A DNA stretch of 64,000 nucleotides from Luxibacter massiliensis (lineage in GTDB: Bacteria; Bacillota; Clostridia; Lachnospirales; Lachnospiraceae): NCBI RefSeq assembly GCF_900604355.1, contig NZ_UWOE01000001.1:3224001-3288000 (forward strand), read 5' to 3'. A program made the translations under genes and the position numbers. Below the pieces are notes generated by a model. The model was not told where the DNA came from, did no database searches, and saw only the letters and a program-made list of their open reading frames with translations. Within the stretch, counting starts at the first letter, position 1, and the number at the start of each line of letters is the position of its first letter. This document shows positions 32,575 through 40,373 of this stretch, piece after piece.

Positions 32575-33714
32575 TTTTCCTACAACGGGCAATGTAACCT
32601 CAAAACAAGTGATACCGTTTTCACTGTGGGCAGTAATCTGTCCATGGTGCAGTTCCACAATCTCCCTTGCAATCGCAAGCCCCAGACCGGCCCCGCCGGT
32701 ACTTGAGCTTCGAGATACATCCAGGCGGTAAAACTGCTCAAAGATTCTTTCTAACCTTTCACGAGGAATCGTATCCCCTTCGTTTATGATTTGGATGAGC
32801 ACATGGTCTTCTGCCTGTCTGGCTTTCACCTGAATGGTAGTGTTCTCATAACAGTAACTGACGGCATTTCTCAGCAGATTATCGAACACTCTCTGCAGTT
32901 TATTGGCATCACAGGACAGCATCATGTCCGGCTGAACATCAAATTCACATTTAAGATTTTTTCCGGCCAACATCGGCTTAAACTCATGCCCCAGCTGTTC
33001 CAGCATCATCGTCAGATTGATTTTGCTGTACACAAGCGTGATGTTTGAAAGATTAAACCTCGTAATTTCAAAAAACTCATTGATCAGCTCTTCCAGACGT
33101 TCAGCTTTATCCAGTGAAATGGACAGATATTTTTCCCTGAGTTCTTCGGAGATCTGATTCTCATCCCTTAACAGGTTCAAATACCCTATGACCGATGAAA
33201 GCGGGGTCTTCAAGTCATGAGCCAGGTACATGACAAGGTCGTTTTTCCGCTGTTCCGCAAGCTCGGCGTCCGTTTTCCGTTTCGTCAGTGTATGCCGTAT
33301 GGAATTGATTTTCCTTTCGGTCGAAGCCAGTTCCGGAGGCAGGGCGATATCATTGGTATCTTCATGCACCAGGGTATCAATCCCCCGGTTGATCTCCTTA
33401 AAATACTTTGAGATACTGTCCAGATAGCGGCGTAAAATGATATAAAACACGCTCATGACTGCAATCAGGAAAAGCCCTGTCTCATACGCTTTAAAGGTTC
33501 TCAGGTAAACAACCACTGCCTCATCCCGGTCATGATAAATGAAACGATCTAATATGGCTACCACCACATTTGCAAAATTATCTTTTAAAACGAACAGATA
33601 AACTGCCGCTATAATTAGAATAGAACATGCCATTATCAGCAGTATTTTAAGGGACAGTCTGTTTTTAAAAAGTAAATAGTCATCTTCATGACTGGTCTTG
33701 TTTTTATTATTCAA
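32569..33714 (-). CDS. vanS: VanS sensor histidine kinase
   Basis: 381 residues with TTG as start (complement of 33712-33714). Two membrane helices (about 23-45 and 80-97) frame a short external loop. The H-box is MYLAHDLKTPLSSVIGYL, N-box NLLRNAVSY, G-box STGGAGLGLAIAREIV. The frame is intact, unlike many constitutive vanD enterococci, so inducible control is expected. It overlaps vanR by eight bases. Confidence 0.93.
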   Translation of the reverse strand: MNNKNKTSHEDDYLLFKNRLSLKILLIMACSILIIAAVYLFVLKDNFANVVVAILDRFIYHDRDEAVVVYLRTFKAYETGLFLIAVMSVFYIILRRYLDSISKYFKEINRGIDTLVHEDTNDIALPPELASTERKINSIRHTLTKRKTDAELAEQRKNDLVMYLAHDLKTPLSSVIGYLNLLRDENQISEELREKYLSISLDKAERLEELINEFFEITRFNLSNITLVYSKINLTMMLEQLGHEFKPMLAGKNLKCEFDVQPDMMLSCDANKLQRVFDNLLRNAVSYCYENTTIQVKARQAEDHVLIQIINEGDTIPRERLERIFEQFYRLDVSRSSSTGGAGLGLAIAREIVELHHGQITAHSENGITCFEVTLPVVGKS

Positions 33715-34402
33715 TGGTATATCCCACTCCCCACACAGTTTTTATAAATTTCGGGTTTCTTGACGGTTCCTTCATTTTCTCCCGGAGACGCCCGATATGC
33801 GCCATCACGGTATTATTACTGTCAAAATACCGTTCTCCCCATACTGCCTCAAATAATTCCTCCGTAGAAACAACCGTCCCCTGACGCTCGCACAGATACC
33901 AAAGGATGGAAAACTCTGTTGGCGTCAGCTGAATTTCCTTTCCAAACAGGATACACTTATGGCTGCTCTTGCTGATTGTCATACCCCGGATATCGTATTC
34001 TGTGCATTCAGCCTCTTGCTTTAAGCTGGGCTGCTTGTACCGCATGTACTGCCTTAGCTGCGCCTTTACCCTCGCAACCACTTCCAACGGGTTAAACGGC
34101 TTCGTAATATAATCATCTGCCACAGACAGTCCCATGATTTTATCCCCGTCCTCCACTTTTGCTGTCAGCATGATAACAGGGAAGTAAAACTTTTCCCGGA
34201 TTTTCTGGCAGATCTGAAACCCGTCTACATCCGGAAGCATGATATCCAATATGGCTAAATCCAGTTCCACGGATTCAATACACTTTAGTGCATCCTTGCC
34301 ATTATAAAATTTATAAACGGTATATCCATCGTTTTTCAGATATACTTCAACTAAGTCGGCCAATTCTTTTTCATCATCAACCACTAAGATTTTTTCATTC
34401 AT
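33707..34402 (-). CDS. vanR: VanR response regulator
   Basis: 231 residues. Receiver domain with the acidic pair VDDE, phospho-Asp in LAILDIMLP, and Lys in DYITKPF. The C-terminal OmpR winged helix ends IKTVWGVGYTIE. AAGGAG is seven bases before the ATG. It should activate its own promoter and that of vanY. Confidence 0.95.
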   Translation of the reverse strand: MNEKILVVDDEKELADLVEVYLKNDGYTVYKFYNGKDALKCIESVELDLAILDIMLPDVDGFQICQKIREKFYFPVIMLTAKVEDGDKIMGLSVADDYITKPFNPLEVVARVKAQLRQYMRYKQPSLKQEAECTEYDIRGMTISKSSHKCILFGKEIQLTPTEFSILWYLCERQGTVVSTEELFEAVWGERYFDSNNTVMAHIGRLREKMKEPSRNPKFIKTVWGVGYTIE

Positions 34403-34468
34403 TGCATTACTCCTTACATTGCGATAATCTGTCTTTATTATGTGTCAAAACCGTATATGAAACAACAA

Positions 34469-34553
34469 TAGCAGAATCGCAAATAATCGTCAAGGCACGG
34501 CGAGCTGACGGGCCAGTTTATCCAGATTCTTGACGATTACCGCTATTCTGCTA
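34469..34553. repeat. Long imperfect inverted repeat upstream of vanR
   Basis: Arms of about 25 bases, 34469-34494 (TAGCAGAATCGC...) and 34529-34553, pair at about 20 positions around a 34-base GC-rich centre. It separates vanR from the winged-helix gene. It could be a terminator-less RNA hairpin, a regulator site, or the fused ends of a lost insertion. Confidence 0.6.
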
Positions 34554-34575
34554 ACAATGGCAAATTATATGTTTT

Positions 34576-35082
34576 TTATGGTGCTTCAAATTTATAGCCG
34601 ACACCAACAATGTTTTTAATATAGTTCAAAGCATCCGGTGTAACTTTGAGTTTCTTCCGCAGGTTACTCATGTGATTGCTTACCGCTTTTTTGGAATAAA
34701 AAGTATAATCCTCGTTCCAGACCAACTCCATGATCAGTTCATAAGTAAATACCCTTTTGGGATGTGTGAGCAATAGCGCAAGAATATCAAATTCTTTTGC
34801 TGTTAACTCAATCACTTGTCCTCTCACACGTACAAGCCGCTGCTCCAAACAAAAGTATAGCTCTCCCATCTCGATCTCTGTGAATACTCCACCGACCTCC
34901 GCCTGCGGATCATGGATTTGAAAGCTGTCACATGGGCTATCAGCTGAATCGGTATCCTTCTTTTCTTGACTAAGAAGGTATTTTATTAATGCCTGCCGCT
35001 GCTGGACGTTTAACAGCATAAGCAGTTTTTCTCCAATTTTATCTCCTGACTCAGAGATTTCTATCACGGCTAATTTCCCATA
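34576..35082 (-). CDS. Stand-alone winged-helix (OmpR-type) regulator, copy 2
   Basis: 168 residues from the ATG at 35080-35082 (MGKLAVIEISESGDKIGEKL), with GGAG eight bases ahead. The Trans_reg_C domain fills the C-terminal half (IELTAKEFDILALLLTHPKR, then KAVSNHMSNLRKKL and VGVGYKFEAP). A receiver domain is absent; the N-terminal 60 residues (LLMLLNVQQRQALIKYLLSQ) are of unknown role. Paralogue at 14366-14872. Its position just upstream of vanRS may be chance or may add another layer of control. Confidence 0.85.
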   Translation of the reverse strand, partial: YGKLAVIEISESGDKIGEKLLMLLNVQQRQALIKYLLSQEKKDTDSADSPCDSFQIHDPQAEVGGVFTEIEMGELYFCLEQRLVRVRGQVIELTAKEFDILALLLTHPKRVFTYELIMELVWNEDYTFYSKKAVSNHMSNLRKKLKVTPDALNYIKNIVGVGYKFEAP

Positions 35083-35129
35083 TCATCATCTCCTGTTAGT
35101 ATGGATCTATACTCAACAAAAAATACATT

Positions 35130-35945
35130 TTAAGCGTTATAAAGCTTACTATATTGTTTTGGAGTAACCATGGCGTATTTCTTAAAAAAATTGGTAAAGT
35201 GGCTTTGGCTGCTAAAACCAAGCTGATAGGTAATATTTGATAAATCTTCTCCGGCCTTCAGCATTTTTTTGGCTTCAGTCATTTTAGTACATTCAATAAA
35301 GCGATAAGGAGATATTCCCTTTTCTCTCGTAAACATCCGAATAAAGTGGTACTTGCTGAAACCCGTAAAGGTACTTAAATCGCATAAAGATATGTTTGAG
35401 GCGTAATGCCTTTCAATATACTCACAAGCACGTTCTACAATATCCGAAGCTTCTATTTGTTCGCACTCCAATGGTTGAGAATAATCTGCAACCAAATCGC
35501 CAATGATCATATAAAGCAATTCTTCCTTTTGTAAATCGCAATATGAACCATTCTCAATTAAGTCAATCAACTCTGTGATTTGCGGAATAAGATCACTCTG
35601 ATAAACAATCTGCGGTTCAAAATACGGACATATGGCAAATCCTAAACATTCCAATGTCAATTCTTCCATGCGTTCAGTAGTGATGTGGAAACATCTAAAA
35701 TCCAACAGTTCCTTTTTCAATTCCAAACAAGTATGAGTATCTTTCGGGTTGAAAAGGAGCAGATCATTTTTTCCTATGGTGTATTCCTTACCTTGACATA
35801 TTACTCGTCGGCTCCCGCTCTCTATATAGCCTAATTCATAGTAATCATGAAAATGCGGAGGCAAACTTTCAATCATTCCTGTCAGTGTCAGTACCTCTAT
35901 ATTAAGTTTTTCGTCAAAAACGATTTTACTGTTGGAATGATCCAT
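35130..35945 (-). CDS. AraC-family regulator
   Basis: 271 residues. An N-terminal cupin-like sensing domain (SLPPHFHDYYELGYIESG) is joined to two HTH units (SLCDLSTFTGFSKYHFIRMF, then LSNITYQLGFSSQSHFTNFF, ending MVTPKQYSK). GGAGG precedes the ATG. No obvious target lies next to it; a broken copy of its HTH lies at 43641-43742. Confidence 0.9.
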   Translation of the reverse strand: MDHSNSKIVFDEKLNIEVLTLTGMIESLPPHFHDYYELGYIESGSRRVICQGKEYTIGKNDLLLFNPKDTHTCLELKKELLDFRCFHITTERMEELTLECLGFAICPYFEPQIVYQSDLIPQITELIDLIENGSYCDLQKEELLYMIIGDLVADYSQPLECEQIEASDIVERACEYIERHYASNISLCDLSTFTGFSKYHFIRMFTREKGISPYRFIECTKMTEAKKMLKAGEDLSNITYQLGFSSQSHFTNFFKKYAMVTPKQYSKLYNA

Positions 35946-36171
35946 AAGTCACCTCCGCAAAAATTACTCCAATAATATCATTATAGTGTATTCGTATTTC
36001 TTTTTCTTGCATAATGTTGCTCTTTGTGTTAAGGTCTGTCGAATATCGTACTTTTATACCTGTATAAAAATACGAACAAGCGTTACGGAGGCAATGATCC
36101 CGAATCATTTCCATAACGCTTCATTATTTGCTCCTCCTTCTCAAAGGAAGTTCCGCACATTTCAAATCATC

Positions 36172-36897
36172 TTATTCTGCAGAGAGCGTCATGCAAATCA
36201 ATGGCCATGTGTCCTCTTGCGGATGCGTTGATAATTCACGCACCTTGCAATAAATTGATTTATTTTGCATGATTTCATCTGTGGTAAGGCATAGTGTCTT
36301 TTTCTTCTCAACGAGCTCTTTCATATTTACGGTGCCAATCCAAGTATCTTTTTGAAACGGTAATGTCAGCATATGCGCTTCCGAAAAGTAATCTACCAGA
36401 CGTACAAACTGACTTTTTGATTCTTCTTGCCACAGCGCAACGCATTCTTGATAATCTGCTATGCTGTCAATCTCGGATAGCCCCGGAATGATATACTGCT
36501 GCATATCATTTGCAATGATGGCTTGAATCTTCTCATAGGGGGTATCCATCGGCTTGTAGTTTTTATAACCGTCAATGACATAACCCCGTATATCACGGAG
36601 CGGGTGTAACCTGCCTTGATGCGGCAAAAAGCAAGCTTCTGTAAAAGATTTGAAAAAAGTAACATCTTGCAGTTGTTCATCTGAAAGGTCAGGCGTATCT
36701 ACTACGATATTCAGCCAAAAGGAAAATCCAGTAACATTGCTGTTAAATTGGGAGCTTTGAATATTTACGGCGATTGTGCAGGCTTCCTTATGGATGGAAA
36801 AAGCCTGTGTTCCCCGAAGGCTGTGAAAACCTGCTTCTTTGAGCGCCGGTTTGATAACTTGTTGAATTACTTTATTTTTCTTTTCTCGTGAAGTCAT
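36172..36897 (-). CDS. DUF4304-like protein
   Basis: 241 residues, soluble. TSREKKNKVIQQVIKPALKE, then AGFHSLRGTQAFSIHK fits the start of DUF4304 proteins, whose function is not known. The C-terminal part has no recognised motif. No operon partner overlaps it. Confidence 0.65.
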   Translation of the reverse strand: MTSREKKNKVIQQVIKPALKEAGFHSLRGTQAFSIHKEACTIAVNIQSSQFNSNVTGFSFWLNIVVDTPDLSDEQLQDVTFFKSFTEACFLPHQGRLHPLRDIRGYVIDGYKNYKPMDTPYEKIQAIIANDMQQYIIPGLSEIDSIADYQECVALWQEESKSQFVRLVDYFSEAHMLTLPFQKDTWIGTVNMKELVEKKKTLCLTTDEIMQNKSIYCKVRELSTHPQEDTWPLICMTLSAE

Positions 36898-36932
36898 ATT
36901 CTTGTACCGCTCTTTCTGTCAGTTCTTTATTG

Positions 36933-37190
36933 CTATCTTTGCTGTTCCTGTACCTTATGCGCCGTGATGATCGTATAGCTATAAGCGTTGACCGTAATGA
37001 TACACCCGTCAACCGTTATATACCAGTTCTTTCCTTTTCTCGATATGGATGCTTCAACAGAAGATATCCTATTTCTGCACCAATCAACAACATGATCGGT
37101 ATCCAAAGCAAGGTTTCTCTTGATTCTTTCTACACCCAATTCGGTCGTATGTAGCTTATCCAAATGATTCAGTAATTCGTTGTTCTGCAT
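36933..37190 (-). CDS. DUF3781-family protein
   Basis: 85 residues from the ATG at 37188-37190 (MQNNELLNHLDKLHTTELG). GVERIKRNLALDTDHVVDWC and the late GKNWYITVDGCIITVNAYSY match DUF3781. GAGGGG is eight bases ahead of the start. Its 5' half and upstream region are repeated exactly at 44038-44211. Confidence 0.8.
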   Translation of the reverse strand: MQNNELLNHLDKLHTTELGVERIKRNLALDTDHVVDWCRNRISSVEASISRKGKNWYITVDGCIITVNAYSYTIITAHKVQEQQR

Positions 37191-37218
37191 ATTTTTCACC
37201 CCTCAAACCGGAATTTGA
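37045..37218. repeat. 174-base exact direct repeat, copy A
   Basis: Identical at every base to 44038-44211. It covers the N-terminal half of the DUF3781 gene and its ribosome site. Seven kilobases lie between the copies. Confidence 0.95.
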
Positions 37219-37264
37219 AAATCACTTCTTCATGATAAGTTTCAGTGCTATATTTCTTCTTTCA

Positions 37265-37586
37265 GCAATTTTCTGAAACACCTCTTTCTTACTCTGTTTT
37301 CTCCTGCTGGCGAGACCTCCCCGAGTACCACACACTTCTTTCTCTCCATATATCTGCCACATTTATTACAGCTAATTCCGAGTAGTTATTGGACTTTAGT
37401 TTGTATAACCACCTTATCCTTAACTGCAACCTGATGTGATTTCTGTTTGTCAGACCAGAGATTTGCTTACAGCTTCCTTCAGATTCCACCTCACGATGGA
37501 CACCCTTGCTGTTCGGCTGTGTCCTTCCCACTACTAAGGCAGACTAAGGATTTTCACCCTTTAGAAGCGTGTGCCGTCGGGCGCAC
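37265..37586 (-). ncRNA. 5' stump of a group II intron (domain I)
   Basis: On the minus strand it begins GTGCGCCC, the conserved GUGYG intron start, and continues with AAGGGTGAAAATCC, AAGGGTGTCCATCGTGAGGT and TCTGAAGGAAGCTGTAAGC, phrases typical of bacterial group II intron domain I. No reverse transcriptase frame or domain V/VI follows; the sequence is cut off near 37265, just before the DUF3781 gene. The upstream exon side is the 3' flank of mgtE. Confidence 0.75.
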
Positions 37587-37617
37587 TATAAAAAACCAGG
37601 TTTGAAAAACTGCTTTT

Positions 37618-39003
37618 TTATATATGAAGTATCATTGTTGCCAGCCAGAAATAAATTAAAAGTGAAAGCGCATCCATAACCGTCGTAATAAACGGAGATG
37701 ATATTACAGCCGGGTCAAGCTTCATTTTTTTTGCAAGAATAGGAAATACGCATCCAACCATTTTGGCAAATATAATTTCGATTATAAGTGTCAGACTGAT
37801 TACAAGATCAACCTGAATAGTAATAGCACTCATACCGAGCAATGTTCTGTCAACAAACCATATTTTAACAAAATTGACAGCAGCAAGTGTAATTCCGCAC
37901 AGAACACCTACTCTGAATTCCTTCCATATAACTTTAGAAATATCTTTAAAATCTATTTCTTTAAGTGAAAGAGCACGGATAATAACGGCACTCGCCTGCC
38001 CTCCCGAATTACCGCTTGTTCCCGTAAGCATAGGCACAAACGAGGTCAGTACAATCAGTGCTGAAAGCTTGTCCTCAAAAGCATTTAAAATCATACTCGT
38101 AAATGTTGCACTTATCATAAGAAACAAAAGCCACGTAATTCTGGATTTCCATGTTTCAAATATGCCTGTTTTGAGATAAGGTTTCTCGTTAGGCATAATA
38201 GCGTGCATCTTCTGGATATCCTCAGTATTCTCTTCCTGCAATACGTCAATAGCATCATCGACTGTAATGATACCCACAAGCCTGTTTTCCATATCCACAA
38301 CAGGAAGAGCAAGGAAGTTATACTTATCAAGGAAATTTGCCGCTATTTCTTTATCATCATGCGTGTTTACAAAAATTGTATTTGTTTCCATAAACTCTTC
38401 AATCTTATCGCCATAATCGTGTAACAAAAGTTCTTTTACTGTAGTTACACCAATAAGATGCCTTGAGCTGTCAGTAACGTAACAAGTATAAATTGTTTCC
38501 TTATCAACACCTGTACGTCTTATTCTTTTAAAGGCATCCTCAACAGTGTTATCCTTTTTCAGATCAACAAACTCAGGGGTCATAATTGAGCCTGCGCTGT
38601 CCTCAGGATACTTTAAAAGAGTGTTAATTGATTTTCGTGTCTGCGCATCAGTATTTCTGAGTATTCTTTTTACAATTGTCGCAGGCATTTCCTCAATAAT
38701 ATCAACTGTATCATCAAGGTAAAGCTCGTCAATAACCTCACGAAGCTCTGTATCTGAAAAAGCATGGATGAGAGCTTCCTGCGTTTCACCGTCAAGTTCA
38801 ACGAATGTTTCAGCCGCCTCTTCTTTAGGAAGAAGACGGAAGAGCAAAATCCTCTGTTCATTTGGAAATTCATCAAAAAGAACAGCAATATCAGTTGGAT
38901 TAATGTCTGCTAAAATGCTTTTAAGCTGTGAATATTTCTTCTCTCTGTAAAGAGTGGAGATTTGCTCTATAAGCTTTTCAAATTCAAGTTTTTTAAGATT
39001 CAT
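37618..39003 (-). CDS. mgtE: MgtE magnesium channel
   Basis: 461 residues, normal length. N-terminal superhelical domain, a CBS pair (about 135-255; SIMTPEFVDLKKDNTVEDAF onward, VVDMENRLVGIITVDDAIDV), and a C-terminal region of five membrane helices with the pore segment FVPMLTGTSGNSGGQAS. It imports Mg2+ with Mg-sensing by the CBS domains. The gene is more AT-rich than its van neighbours, suggesting a separate origin. Confidence 0.95.
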   Translation of the reverse strand: MNLKKLEFEKLIEQISTLYREKKYSQLKSILADINPTDIAVLFDEFPNEQRILLFRLLPKEEAAETFVELDGETQEALIHAFSDTELREVIDELYLDDTVDIIEEMPATIVKRILRNTDAQTRKSINTLLKYPEDSAGSIMTPEFVDLKKDNTVEDAFKRIRRTGVDKETIYTCYVTDSSRHLIGVTTVKELLLHDYGDKIEEFMETNTIFVNTHDDKEIAANFLDKYNFLALPVVDMENRLVGIITVDDAIDVLQEENTEDIQKMHAIMPNEKPYLKTGIFETWKSRITWLLFLMISATFTSMILNAFEDKLSALIVLTSFVPMLTGTSGNSGGQASAVIIRALSLKEIDFKDISKVIWKEFRVGVLCGITLAAVNFVKIWFVDRTLLGMSAITIQVDLVISLTLIIEIIFAKMVGCVFPILAKKMKLDPAVISSPFITTVMDALSLLIYFWLATMILHI

Positions 39004-39212
39004 GGTCCGTATCTCCTTTCGTTTTTTATTCTATTCCATAGTATTGTTACCTCCTTATGTATCAAAACTGTTGAATTGGAATTTATCATAATGAATTAAG
39101 GATATTATAGGTTTAAGTGGTAGCAAGACTTTAATAAAGCAGAAAAGCCTCAATTGAATTTCTATACCAGATTAGTTACTGTGTATAACCTCCATATAAA
39201 CGTCCTCTTCCA

Positions 39213-40373
39213 TCATTTGTTCTTTTGATTTTTTATCCAGATATAGCAGATAACCACTCCGATTAAGGCTATTCCTCCCGTGGTTATATATGGCAATTCA
39301 ATATTGCTTTCATACAGATACCCAGTTAATAAAGGAGCAATAACTTTACTAAGATTTCCGGCGGTACTGGCAAATCCCATCAGTGTTCCTTTATGCTGAT
39401 TGTCAGTTTTTGAAAGGGTTGCGTTTAATGTGGGTACTGTAATAGCAGAAGATACCGCAAATAAGCCAAAAACCACCAACACACTAACAAACCCAGTTGT
39501 CAATACCATGGCAAACGCTACTAAGGTTTTGCAAAACATACCTATCAGTATTAGTCGCTTCTCACCAATTTTTTTTGCTAAAGGACCAGTCAAAAAGCCT
39601 TGTACTACAATCAAAATGCCTGCTAGAGCCATCCAAATAACACCAACTTGCTTAGTGGAAAATCCAAACTTATCTACGACATACAGCCCCGTAATTCCTT
39701 GCAAGCCTGTTTGACAGAAATTCACGACGAAAATAAGTATCAAAACCATTCCTGCTGAGCCAAAAATTATACTTTTCAGGTCTGAAAAATCAAAGGGTTT
39801 TCTTTTTTCCGTCTGTCCTGAACGCTCAATTGACTCTGGCAAAAGTGTTAGAATTAGCAGAAAGGCAATAAATGAAATGCCAGCTCCTGTAAAAAATGGG
39901 AGCGCAAGCGAATAGCCTGCAAGAATGCCTCCCAATAATGGTCCCATCATTACGCCAACGCTCATTGAAGCTCCAAGTTGACTCATATTCTTGCTTCTTT
40001 CTTCCTCCGAGCTGGAATCTCCAACATATGCCAAAGATGCAACGGACGTAGCAGATGACAATATACCCGATAAACTGCGAGCTATAAATAGTGTCCAAAA
40101 GGATGAAGCCAAACCGAACAGGAACAAACTGATGGAATATCCTATAATACCAATGCTGATAATCGGCTTTCTACCAATTCGGTCAGACAGTGCACCCCAA
40201 AAAGGTGCGCATACTGTTTGTGCAAGAGCATATACGGCAGTGAGCCATCCAAGCTCACGACCGCCAGCACCTAGATTTTCCATGTAAAATGGCATGACCG
40301 GAAGAATTAAGCTATATCCTAACGCAATCACCAAAGTAGCAAGCTTTAAAGCGAAAATAGGCTTTTTATTCAT
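39213..40373 (-). CDS. MFS drug exporter (TetA/NorA-like)
   Basis: 386 residues from the ATG at 40371-40373. Twelve helices, motif A as GALSDRIGRKP, and a motif C-like GPLLGGILAGYSLALPFF. The start lies inside the end of the phosphotransferase gene, so the two are translated together under the TetR at 42930. Multidrug or tetracycline-type export is plausible; substrate unproved. Confidence 0.85.
   Translation of the reverse strand: MNKKPIFALKLATLVIALGYSLILPVMPFYMENLGAGGRELGWLTAVYALAQTVCAPFWGALSDRIGRKPIISIGIIGYSISLFLFGLASSFWTLFIARSLSGILSSATSVASLAYVGDSSSEEERSKNMSQLGASMSVGVMMGPLLGGILAGYSLALPFFTGAGISFIAFLLILTLLPESIERSGQTEKRKPFDFSDLKSIIFGSAGMVLILIFVVNFCQTGLQGITGLYVVDKFGFSTKQVGVIWMALAGILIVVQGFLTGPLAKKIGEKRLILIGMFCKTLVAFAMVLTTGFVSVLVVFGLFAVSSAITVPTLNATLSKTDNQHKGTLMGFASTAGNLSKVIAPLLTGYLYESNIELPYITTGGIALIGVVICYIWIKNQKNK

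Noticed and set aside
34366..34402. Possible extra start for vanR upstream
   Set aside because: The ATG at 34400-34402 already has AAGGAG at ideal spacing.
38970..39210. Mg2+-sensing riboswitch upstream of mgtE
   Set aside because: No terminator hairpin or recognisable M-box helices could be drawn in the 200-base gap.
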